DNA from: Meconema thalassinum
Taxonomy: Eukaryota; Arthropoda; Insecta; Orthoptera; Tettigoniidae
Assembly: GCA_946902985.2 (NCBI GenBank)
Contig: OX336388.2
Span: 1,390,244,223 to 1,390,308,222, forward strand
Direction of reading: 5' to 3'
Length of the DNA stretch: 64,000 nt
Of the stretch, positions 54,991-64,000 are shown in pieces (position 1 is the stretch's first letter; the number at the start of each line of letters is the position of its first letter). The notes beneath the pieces were generated by a model. The model saw only the letters and a list, made by a program, of their open reading frames with translations. It was not told the DNA's origin and did no database searches. A program made the translations under genes and the position numbers.

Positions 54991-57196
54991 ATTGTGACTG
55001 ACCATTTCATGGTAAGGGTAAAATATAGACAGCATATAGCAGTGTACAGATCTGGAAAGATGAGGAAAGATCCTAGAAGGTATGTCTTAAAACTAAAAGA
55101 AAAGGAAACTGCCGAACAATATGAAACACATTTACGGAAGAAGTTGGAGACAAAACAAAATTGGGATTTAGAGGGAGTAGAAGGAAAATAGAGTATAATG
55201 AGGGACGCACTACAAAAAGCTGCAGAAGAAGTATTGGGGACAGAAGAAAGGATTAAAAGACAAATCTGGTTCGATGGAGAATATAAAATAGCTATAATGG
55301 AGAGGAATGCTGCAAGGGAGAAAATGATAAGTAGACCAACGAGAAACAATACAGAAGAACATAAAAAGAAGAGGCAGATAGAATTTGTAGAAGAAATAAA
55401 CGGGAATCAGAGAAGAAATGGATTGAAGAGCTAGAAGAAGAATACAATAATCAAGAAGTAAGGAAGTACTATAAACGAATACAGGAAGTGAAGAAGGGCT
55501 TTCAACCCCGAGCAGTTTTCTGCAGAGATAAAGAAGGAAATTTCATAGGAGGAGAAGAACAGATTTTAGATCGATGGGCTGAATATTTCAGCGAGCTGCT
55601 CAATGCTACTGCAAAGACGGTATTGCTAGAACAGGAGGGTCAAGAAAATAACCAACCAAGGTGCAAGGATAACACTGCTGCAATGCCAGTACCCGTGCCG
55701 ACGCTGGAGGAGGTTAGTTTGGCAATTAAAAGCTTGAGGAATAACAAAGCCCCAGGGGGTGATAATATTTCAGCAGAGATGATTAAGTGTGGTGGGGAAC
55801 GTTTGGCAAAGCTGGTACACCAGTTGATTTTGGAGATATGGGAGAAGGAGGTAATGCCAGAACAGCGGAACACGGCCATTATTTGCCCAATCCATAAGAA
55901 GAATGATAAAGCAAAGTGTGAAAATTATCGTGGCATAACACTGCTTAGTATGGTCTATAAAATCCTAGCCAAGGTAATGGCTATGAGACTTACACCTCTT
56001 GTTGAGAGACATGGAGAATACCAGTGTGGATTCCGACAGGGTAGATCGACGACGGACCATATCTTCACAATAAGGCAAATAATGGAAAAGTGTTACGAAT
56101 ATAATGTGGATGTGCACCAACTATATGTGGATTTCAAACAGGCTTATGAGAGTGTAAAGAGGAAAACTTTGTATCAGAACTTGATGGACATGGGATTCCC
56201 ACCCAAACTAATCAGATTGGTGCAAATGACTCTTACTGGCACAAAATGTCGAGTTAAAGTTGAAGGAAGACTCAAAAGTTTTTGAGGTAAACCAAGGCTT
56301 ACGACAGGGCGACGTACTGTCCACGCTGCTGTTCAATATAGTACTAAAGAGAGTAATGAGGAAGATAGATATCAGCAATCCAGGAGGCACGGTGTTAAAC
56401 CGTATGAGCCAAAATCTAGCGTATGCTGATGATGTAGGTATGCTGTCACGAAGACTGAAAGATCTTGAAGGGTTGGGACGGTTAGAAAAAGAATCAGAAG
56501 AAGTAGGATTACGAGTGAACTACAACAAAACTCAATATTTATTATTATCTAGATAAATATATAAATTTATTTATAAACCTAAATGGGGTGAATTTTGAGA
56601 GGTGTAAAAGTTTCAAGTATTTGGGAGTACTGGTTACTGAAGATAATAGCACAAGAAAAGAAATAAAAGCAAGAATTGCAGCCGGTAATAGAGCTTATTG
56701 GGCATTGATAAAAATCCTCAAAGCGCGCATCCTCAGTAGAAGATCAAAGGTGACAGTGTACTGAACAGTTATAAGACCAGTGGTAATGTACGGCTCGGAA
56801 ACATGGACTATGACTGTGGCAGAAGAGGAGATTTTGAGAAGACGGGAAAGGAAAATACTGAGGAAGATTTATGGAGCAGTGAATGAGGCAGGAAGATGGA
56901 GAATACGGGAAAACAAAGACTTGGAGGAATTATATGGGCATCCTGATATCGTTTCGGAAGTAAAGAGCAATAGGCTAAGATGGCTGGGACATGTGGAGAG
57001 AATGGCAGGTGATAAGAGTGGTTAAAAAGACCTCGAGGAAATCCAGGTGGAGGAAGATGCAAAGGAAGACCTAAGAAACGATGGTTAGATGACGACTTAC
57101 GCAAGATGGGAGTAAGAAGATGGAGGAAACTTGCAGAAGATCGTCAGGATTGGGCAACGATTGTTGGAGAGGCCAAGGTCCTACATGGACTGTAGC
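54991..57196 (+). pseudogene. Linker and reverse transcriptase of the 54-kb retrotransposon
   Basis: After the endonuclease come a charged linker (to about 55,434) and the polymerase: NKAPGGDNISAEMIKCGG, ENYRGITLLSMVYKILAKVM, YQCGFRQGRSTTDHIFTIRQ, LYVDFKQAYESVKRK (motif A Asp), NQGLRQGDVLSTLLFNIVL, LAYADDVGMLS (YADD near 56,418). A stop at about 56,556 and another near 56,763 break it. The C-terminal part is VMYGSETWTMTV, RLRWLGHVERM and [10 protein letters not shown]. The frame changes near 56,280, 56,556 and 57,025. The order is complete, the protein is not makeable. Confidence 0.9.
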
Positions 57197-57514
57197 GCCG
57201 AGGAGTAGTAGTAGTAGTAGCAGCAATATATTTGCCTGGTACATTGTGCCAGTTTTTGCTTTACCCGAGTTCTATATACAGCATGTATTTATTACTGCAA
57301 TTCGGCCTAAGAGGACCACACGTATCCACGGACTACTGCCGCTCAGTTATAGTTTCCTATTTATGGATAACTCAACAACAAAAATATATGAACATAACCA
57401 GTGTGATAATGTCTTCAGCCACATTATTTTTATTTTAAACCGCGGAGCGCTACTAATCAAGTCAAACAGCTACTCAATTTCTTCACAAGAATGAGGAGTC
57501 CCTGCCTTCGCATG

Positions 57515-57592
57515 CAAAACTAAATCGAACCTAGGGTATCATAGGCAGGAGAGATGTGCACTACCTTTACACCACGAGGCTGCCTGTCTCAC
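57515..57592 (-). repeat. tRNA-like SINE head
   Basis: The minus strand reads CCTCGTGGTGTAAAGGTAGTG (A-box-like) and, about 30 bp on, CCTAGGTTCGATTTAG (B-box-like). No intact cloverleaf; probably a SINE head lying beside a non-LTR copy. Confidence 0.5.
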
Positions 57593-57599
57593 ATTTGTG

Positions 57600-59230
57600 T
57601 GGTTTGAGTCTTCAGTCTTTTGACTGGTTTGATGTAGCTGTCCATGCCTCCCTGTCCTAATCGTTTCAACTCTACATAGTTACCACACCCTGCATCCGAG
57701 GCAATCTGATAAACATATTCTAACCTTGGTTTACCCCTACAGTTCTTGTCCTAGACTCGTCTTTCCATAACTAAGCTTGCTATTCCTAGGTGTCTTAGTA
57801 CATGTCCTACCAACCTATCTCTTCTAGTCATTAGCAGTCGTCAGAAACATCTCTCTTCTCCTGCTCGTCTTAATACCTCTTAATTTGTTACCTTATCTAC
57901 CCATCTGATCGTTATCATTCTCTTGTAACATCACATTTCAAATGCTTGAATTCTTCTCCTTTCTGCTGCCCAATAGTCAAAGTTTCACTTCCATACAGTG
58001 CTACGCTCCAGACAAAGGCTTTCAAAAACGACTTCCTAATACCTAAATCTATATTAAATGTCAACAGATTCCTTTTCTGTAGAAATGCCTCCTTGCATGA
58101 GCCAATCTACTTTTTATATCCTCTTTGCTTCGTCCGTCACTAGTTATTTTGCTTCTTAACTAACAGAAGTCTCCTACTTCCTTAAGCTTGTTGATGTCCA
58201 TAAACTTTTCAGATTTCTTTCGGCTGCATTCCAATATTTTTGTTTTACATTTATTTTCATAATGAATTCTTTCCTCAAAACACCAAGACAGGAGTCCACA
58301 CCATTCAAAAACTCACTCAAATCCTCTGGTGTGTCGCCCAAGATGACTAAGTCATCAGCAAATCTCAGAGTTGGAATTATTTCTCCTTGAATCTTCACTA
58401 CCACTAATTTTTTCTTCAATTTTCTTCTATGTAAAGATTGAAAAGTATGGGTGATAAGTTGCAGTCTTGCCTTACACCTTTCTGAATACTAACTTCTCTC
58501 TCATGTCCTTCAGCATGAATGACTGCTGTCTGGTTTCTGTATAGATTGTAGATCACCCTCCTATCCCTGTACTTTATTCCAATCATTTTCAAAACGTCAA
58601 AACAATTTAGCCCAAACAATGTTATCCAAAGCCTTTTCTATGTCTCCAAATGCCATGATCGTCCTCTTATCTTTCCTTATTCTACCTTCCAGAATCAGCC
58701 TTAGTACGGCTTCTCTTGTTAGCCCATTTCTCCTGAAACCAAACTGGTCTTCATCCAACTCCATCTCTATCTGACTTTCCATCCTCTTGTAAATTCTTCA
58801 AGACAGGATCTTTGAAGCAGAAGTGATCAAGCTGATTGTACGGTAATCTTCACATCTGTCAGCTCCTACTTTCTTTGGTATAGGGTACATTCTTCTTGAA
58901 ATCAGAGGGCACCTCACCTGTCTCATAGATCCCACACACCAAGAGAAATAACCTGATCAGACCATCACCTATGCGCGTAGCAACTCAATCGGTATGTCGT
59001 CTATGCCTGGCGCTGAAATTCCTGCTTAAGTCTTCCAATGCACTGTCAAATTCTGATCTCAATATTAAATCTCCTTTCGCATCCTCATCAATTTCCTCTT
59101 CCCTTTCCATTACATGATTCTCAATCTCCTTTCCCTTATACAAACATACTATGTAAGCTTTCCATCTCTGAACCTTTTCTTCCCTATCTGTTAGAGGCTT
59201 TCCATCTGTGTCCTTAACCTTTAGAGTGCT
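57600..59230 (-). pseudogene. Third non-LTR reverse transcriptase, minus strand
   Basis: The minus strand reads EDQFGFRRNGLTREAVLRLI, RTIMAFGDIEKALDNIVW (motif A, with the expected Asp but altered neighbours), then IKYRDRRVIYNLYRNQTAVI, KGVRQDCNLSPILFNLYIEE and LRFADDLVILGDTPEDL, where FADD is the active site. It is split into at least three frames (58,782, 58,619 and 58,419 starts). Upstream to 59,230 the sequence is a more decayed linker. Downstream to about 57,600 is the C-terminal region, also decayed. It belongs to a lineage with GVRQ.C.LSP, distinct from the 54-kb element. No TSD found. Confidence 0.8.
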
Positions 59231-60246
59231 GAGTTCCCATTTGACTGTATGGTACCTCAGTGCTGAGTTTCTTTGTTCGTACGTAAAAAAATATATGTAG
59301 AATTCAGAACCTTTAACCTATCAGGGGGTTAATAGCTTACAAAGTGTATAAATGTTTGTTTACATATATAAATGCAAATGGACAATCCTACATTTATGTA
59401 CTATATTATTGTGAGATATGAAAATTTAACTTTTTGACTTCCATGTACATCTTTATACAAAGTAAAGGGTCCAAAATAAAAAATATTTCACTTTCACTAT
59501 CACTCGCTGATGCATTAAAATCACCGTCTTCGCCATATCTTTCCGCTGTGGTTAATAACTGAAGGATTCTTTGATCCGAAATAACATTGCGACGAGAATA
59601 ACTAGCTTCTTCTTATTCAGCCATGTTTGATTATATCACGGATGAACTACTGCTGTCGAGGACAGAAGTCTACAAAAAGCTGTTAGTCACTTCCCGAAGC
59701 TGTAAGTCGTGCTCAATTAGTTCCACATAATGCCTAACAGGTGGCAGAACATCCCAGACATCGATTTGGCTCTTGAGAGCGAACCGGGAAACTGAAGAAA
59801 ATAAAAGTTCTCGTGCACCGTCGTTAGACGGCGAAAGACTGGTGGACCGGCCATATCAGCCAGTCTATGGGCGGGCGTAGCATTCATCGGGTTAATATTA
59901 CAGCACTTAGGGCCGGTTTAAATTGTTCTGCCTAACAAACTAAGGGTGGTTTAAACTATCCTCAAGGATGTGGCCCGTTGCACCACACCATAAGCGATGG
60001 CTTAAAGTAGGCTTAGATTGAGCGGCCGTGCTAGGTGACATAAGACATAAGGATGGTTTAAGACGTTCACTCGTACGCCAAAATGGCGGCAGGCCCCATT
60101 GTGTCTGACCCATATCTAAGTAGGTTGAGGGTGTTGTTATATAATGACGGTACAATACACTGAAGAGATATTTTCTTCCGTGTGATCATTTGCTAAGCAC
60201 AAGTATCTATACCTGTTGATAAAGCCTTAAAATGTATTGTAATCTT
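59231..60246. other. No gene recognised
   Basis: No motif-bearing frame. GGCCCGTTGCACCACACCAT near 59,970 resembles end sequences of dispersed insect MITEs, but I could not find a partner end. Confidence 0.35.
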
Positions 60247-60300
60247 TGGTTGAGTGGATAAAGTTACTGACTCCTACCCGGAGTGCCGGGGTTCGCTTCC
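60247..60300 (+). repeat. tRNA-like pol III boxes (SINE head or tRNA pseudogene)
   Basis: TGGTTGAGTGG fits the A box and GGTTCGCTTCC nearly fits the B box (GGTTCGANTCC), 32 bp apart as in tRNA-derived heads. No acceptor stem pairing is convincing, so I do not call a tRNA gene. Confidence 0.5.
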
Positions 60301-60371
60301 CAGCTGGGAGGAATATTTTTTCACGACTTTAATTGTATTTATTGTTTTATAATTACTCAGTCGTTATAATA

Positions 60372-61241
60372 AGAGGGAAATTCTAAAAGTAAGGTCCGAT
60401 TAGCCGTAAATATTTGAAAGCGGCGCCAAGGGCAAAACACGCATGCGCGCCGACTCCTGGCATGCCTTGCGCGGCTTTAGTAGCGTTGTTACTGTTGCTA
60501 GTGTCAGTTCACAATGTTTAACACAATTAATCAGCCCACCGCAGTGATGCGGTTTCTGTCTGCAAGAAACATTTCTGCGGCAGAAATTCATCGGCAGATT
60601 ACTGAAGTGTACGGTCCTAACATAATGAGTGACAGTAAAGTGCGAAAGTGGGTGCGAGCCTTAAATGGACGGGAAAATGTGCACGATGAACCCTGCTCTG
60701 GCAGACCATCAGTGCGGTTGATGACAAAATTCGTGAAGATCGACGATTCACTATTTCAGGGACAACGATCAATAAAGCCGCCTACTGCGCTACCCTGACT
60801 AAACTTCGATGTGCAATCCAGAATAAGCGACGTGGTCTTTTGTTGTCTGGAGTGTTGTTGTTGTATGACAATGCCAGACCCCATACTGCGAATGACACGC
60901 AAACTCTAATCAAGAAATTTGGATGGGAACAGATGGACTATCCACCGTACAGTCCAGACTTGGCGCCAATTGATTTCCACCTGTTCCGCTACCTAAAGGA
61001 GTTTCTTGGCGGCAAGCGCTTCGACACAGATGAAGTGAAATAAGCTGTTCAAGACTGCTTAGCTTTGCAGGCGGCCGAGTTCTACGACCTAGGCATTCAA
61101 AAGCTTGTAGAACGATGTGACAAATGTGTAAATAAGTATGGAAATTATGTAGAAAAATAGAGAAAGATGTAAGGAATGTCAATAAAACAATTGTTTTGGA
61201 TGTATTTTTTTAACCGGACCTTAGTTTTGGAATAGCCCTCA
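60372..61241 (+). mobile_element. Internally deleted mariner transposon
   Basis: Terminal repeats agree over ~30 bp: AGAGGGAAATTCTAAAAGTA then AGGTCCGATTA at the left, and the reverse complement of TAACCGGACCTTAGTTTTGG then AATAGCCCTCA at the right. TA duplications lie at 60,370-60,371 and 61,242-61,243. About 870 bp remain of the ~1.3 kb usual for mariners. Confidence 0.92.
60514..61160 (+). pseudogene. Mariner transposase with an internal deletion
   Basis: The start is MFNTINQPTAVMRFLSARNI followed by SAAEIHRQITEVYG and ENVHDEPCSGRPSV, the helix-turn-helix and linker of mariner transposases. A frameshift follows near 60,710 (DDKIREDRRFTIS in another frame), and there the sequence jumps to NKAAYCATLTKLRCAIQNKR. 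This removes the region with the first catalytic Asp. The second Asp is in LLYDNARPHTAN and the third in YSPDLAPIDFHLF, with the D34D spacing of true mariners. A stop after DTDEVK breaks the end, although AAEFYDLGIQKLVERCDKCV follows in frame. Confidence 0.92.
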
Positions 61242-61546
61242 TATAAAGCATACATAGTGTGCATTTTGCCATGAAGATTAAATATATACATATATCATAT
61301 TCTTTCAACGTGCTGCCACAGGGATTTCCTTCGTGCTCCTAGAATCATGGTAGCTTGTACTAAAGACATCATAGCTTCTGACAACGTAAAATTAAATACT
61401 CTTTATATTGTCAGTACCGCAATGTACATTTTTCGTTGTTAAACTAAACATATATATATCATTAGAAAATACACACTGTGCATAATGCTATAATGTAGGC
61501 GTATTTATAAAACGAGATATAATGAAAACCAAGTAAGAAAACATAC

Positions 61547-61640
61547 CAGGGTGTCGAGTGATGGCCTTTTTTCAAATTCCCGTATTTCCCGTACGAAAAT
61601 CCACCAAATTCCCGTATATTTTAGTACCCTCTAAGACTAG
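61547..61640 (+). repeat. Possible left end of a further CAGGGTGTC-type element
   Basis: CAGGGTGTCGAGTGATGGCC is followed by AAATTCCCGTATTTCCCGTA and CCAAATTCCCGTATATTTTAG. The TIR start and the repeated ATTCCCGTA words resemble the subterminal region of E1 (ATTCCCTGA words). I found no matching right end in the window, so it may be a truncated copy. Confidence 0.45.
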
Positions 61641-61898
61641 AGTTCGCATACCGAATGGCTGAAAAATGAATCTTAAAGCGCGAATCAAGATTTTCTGGCG
61701 TGAGTGTAACTGCATTTTTGGAGACACTTCCGCAGCTCACGGGTGATGGCGATATTTAGGCCTAACCCGTAGCGTGAGCAAAGCGCGCGCCCGCGCGCGC
61801 GAGTGAACTCTCTCGCAGGTGGGATGGGATGCTACGAACACAAATAAAATACCGTTTACCTGAGGAGAGCTGATATAAATGACTGTTTTACTGGGGAG

Positions 61899-62605
61899 TA
61901 GTGATGTGCGCGAGTGACGCTTGGACTCGCGAGAATCGAGTCTAGCAGTTCCGAGTCTGAACGAGTAACCCGTGCGAAGGACTCTAGTCTCCACGGTGAC
62001 GTCACGATCCGTACTTACGATATAGGACAGAATGCGGCCAAATTCCCAACACTCGCTAAACTTGCAAACGACTTTTCTACTAGTGATTTACAAGAGAAAT
62101 CGTTTGCAAAATGCACACTATGCTTCATATTAAAACGAATAGGAAATGATAAAGAAAGAAATGTAATTTAAAAAATTCAAGTTAAAATAACCTCCTCGCC
62201 GGGAATCGAACCCCAGCACGCTGCGTGAAAGTTAGCACCGTTAACCACTCAACCAGAGATATCGATAAGACTAATGGCGTTATCAACAGCGATATATACT
62301 ACTGCTTAGCAAATTATCACGTTGAAGGAAATTTCTCTTTACTGTATTGCGTTCTTTCTTTCTGTTATCAGTCCACTTCTTGCCGGTCTCCAATTTTGAA
62401 TATTCTATTGTATCACTGTGCATTGATGGGAAACGAATACAATACTTGGCCAAGGCGTACCGACATTACTATATATCGTGTAGTTTCCATATATGGCTCA
62501 CGGATAACGCTGACAGCGTCCTCGGCCTCGATTCCGGACTCGAGTATCTCGAGTTTTACGGTTCCAGACTCGATTCTTTGCGAGTCCACCCGCAGCCCAT
62601 CACTA
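61899..62605. mobile_element. 707-bp non-autonomous hAT element (MITE)
   Basis: The ends TAGTGATGTGCGCGAGTG and the reverse complement of CGCAGCCCATCACTA are flanked by CTGGGGAG (61,891-61,898) and CTGAGGAG (62,606-62,613), an 8-bp TSD with one change. Internal to the TIRs, GGACTCGCGAGAATCGAGTC and the reverse of GACTCGATTCTTTGCGAGTC extend the inverted match. The TIR start equals that of the 38,509-50,145 hAT. Confidence 0.82.
62191..62262 (-). repeat. tRNA-like pol III boxes inside the hAT MITE
   Basis: The minus strand reads TCTGGTTGAGTGGTTAACGG (A box TGGTTGAGTGG) and GGGGTTCGATTCCCGGCG (B box). The interval is close to that of a serine- or leucine-type tRNA. The 3' side reads CGAGGAGG with no clear acceptor pairing. 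It is a SINE head or tRNA pseudogene captured by the MITE. Confidence 0.55.
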
Positions 62606-62613
62606 CTGAGGAG

Positions 62614-64000
62614 GGTTGAGAGAGTAGAGAATAGGAGTGTCACATCTTCATATATATTATTTCAGTAGTATGCATCCCTCCTGCGGCGCTCACAAGCGAC
62701 CGATCGTGACAAATGATCATTCAAATGAAAGAGAATAGACATTATCAGTGACTTATTGCACTATAATTTCATAAATATCTATAATTTCTTTAAAAAAGGA
62801 CTTTAAAAAAATTGTACGAAGTGTGCGATTTGCAATCACCGTTGATGTAGGATAATACGCTCCATACTTGCTGTCCACGGGCCACTGAGACGCATGTTTC
62901 ATGTCATATTAACATTCTGAGGTCTTTCCATTATCCTGAAATGTTAATAGTGTTCTATAATCATTTGGTAGAAATAAAAACATAACCTTTCTCCTTAAGT
63001 GTCTCATTATAAACCTATTGGAGAAAGTGTGGTTATGAACATGCGAGATTTCTCGCACGGGTCCGCTAGTAATAAATATTTGCTGGAAGTCATTGAATTG
63101 TATGGTACCGTAACCTTATAGAGCTCCCACGAGTTAAAATGGCATCGAAGTTTATGCATAAAGAACTTCCGTTCCGCGAATCTCCATTTGATTTTCATTG
63201 GCAGTGAAACGTTCATTCGTGATTATCTTCCATATTATTTCAGATTGTGGTTTTGTTTTTAGGCGTTTAACTTATGAAATAATAACTAGAGGGTTGGCCT
63301 TTCATGAATATTCCAAAGACAAGTGTCTCCAAAAAGAGTAATTAGTAGAACTTCGCATCAGAGACGACCATAACAGACAGCTTGCCTACAAAGTGTGCGA
63401 TTTGCACATTTCAAACGGCATTGGTCTAACATTTCTTAGATTACAATAATTAAGTTGGTGCAAATTATATATGTTATATTTGAGAATATTATTATAATTT
63501 GCTATCCGGTTGTTATATTGGCATATTATGCATTAACGTGACCCGTTTAAATGCTAAATTGTGACGTAAGCTACGAGTTGTAGGCTATTCGCCGTACCGG
63601 TAGGCCTAATATTTACTAACAACGCATCGTTTCTTCTTTAATATTTATTTAATCATTATAATTATAATAGCCTCTCTATTAACACTTATTTAACCAATAA
63701 TCAATTTATAATTCTATACATATTCCAGGTATTGCAAGAAAGCGATTTGATAGCACATGCGGCTCTACCTTAAAATCCAACCATGCCCAGTTTTCATTAC
63801 CTATGGATGATATTGCCGCAAGTTAATAAACCAGACAACTGGCAACATATTTTTTTTAATGCTCATTTACATCTTCACCCTAGTCTACGTAAAGAACCAT
63901 ACGGTAATCACTGAAAGGGTAGGGGGGTTATGATCCCAATTTCACAAACGAAGGACCACATTTTGCATGAATTATGGAACTCGAATCCTAATGAAGGTAT
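62614..64000. other. No gene recognised
   Basis: AT-rich flank with short frames only and no repeat end that I can pair within the window. Confidence 0.4.

Larger units (their letters stand above)
54002..57222 (+). mobile_element. Full-span non-LTR retrotransposon with 14-bp TSD
   Basis: GCAATATATTTGCC occurs at 53,988-54,001 and 57,223-57,236. Between lie a ~210-bp 5' leader, an apurinic-type endonuclease, a linker, a reverse transcriptase, a C-terminal basic region, and a tail of CTACATGGACTGTAGCGCCG followed by (TAG)n. It is 3.22 kb long. Several frameshifts and stops inactivate it. The copy at 38,541-40,670 is a truncated relative with the same 3' wording but a GGTAA tail. Confidence 0.92.

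Noticed and set aside
59940..60155. MITE or P-like element around GGCCCGTTGCACCA
   Set aside because: The phrase resembles known insect MITE ends but no inverted partner or target duplication was found in the window.
60247..60300. Functional tRNA gene
   Set aside because: A and B boxes are present but no acceptor stem or plausible anticodon arm could be paired; treated as a SINE head or pseudogene.

Overview
This window looks like eukaryotic, almost certainly arthropod, repeat-rich DNA from a large genome. I recognise no host protein-coding gene, no rRNA gene and no tRNA gene likely to work. Nearly everything I can identify is a transposable element (TE), a fragment of one, a SINE, or a tandem or inverted repeat. 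The mix of mariner, Tigger/pogo, hAT, piggyBac-like elements, several non-LTR retrotransposon lineages and tRNA-headed SINEs is typical of insects. The SINE whose head reads CCTCCGTGGCTTAGGCGG reminds me of orthopteran (katydid-like) DNA; that is a recollection, not a search result.

Layout. 0-2.4 kb: a decayed non-LTR gag-like ORF and a SINE fragment. 2.6-6.6 kb: two adjacent palindromic elements; the second has long inverted arms made of ~42-bp tandem units, the organisation of Foldback elements. 7.6-15.6 kb: a degenerate repeat family carrying GCCATCTTG-type motifs, one arm (8.2-10.6 kb) of a large inverted duplication, and a clean tandem array of seven ~290-bp units (12.6-14.7 kb). 16.3-16.8 kb: a ~117-bp tandem repeat. 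17.7-19.15 kb: a piggyBac-like remnant split by an internally deleted Tigger element. 19.18-21.89 kb: a GC-rich, nearly undecayed unit of 1,817 bp present about 1.5 times head to tail, with two ORFs, TATA boxes and a poly(A) signal; I cannot assign it to a family. A perfect 28-bp hairpin sits at its edge. 22-26.4 kb: nothing recognised. 26.4-27.5 kb: a second piggyBac-like remnant.

28.9-51.3 kb is one inverted copy of the 8.2-10.6 kb segment, torn apart by a nest of insertions whose edges can mostly be read to the base. A hAT element (28,923-31,263; 8-bp target duplication, TSD) contains a fragment of a CAGGGTGTCTAC-ended element. A non-LTR fragment (32,629-38,282) contains one CAGGGTGTCTAC-type element, which contains another. 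A second hAT (38,509-50,145; 8-bp TSD) contains two non-LTR copies, a SINE, and a further CAGGGTGTCTAC element, itself split by a 3.9-kb TG...CA element with a GTAC duplication. Removing the insertions restores a nearly colinear arm.

51.7-59.2 kb: non-LTR retrotransposons, including one full-span copy (54,002-57,222) with a 14-bp TSD. 60.4-61.2 kb: an internally deleted mariner. 61.9-62.6 kb: a 707-bp hAT MITE sharing the TAGTGATG ends of the 38.5-50.1 kb hAT.

There are no operons or pathways to describe. The joint story is successive TE insertion into older TEs. The two items that may be undescribed are the two-ORF 1,817-bp unit and the CAGGGTGTCTAC/5-bp-TSD transposon family with 80-bp internal repeats.
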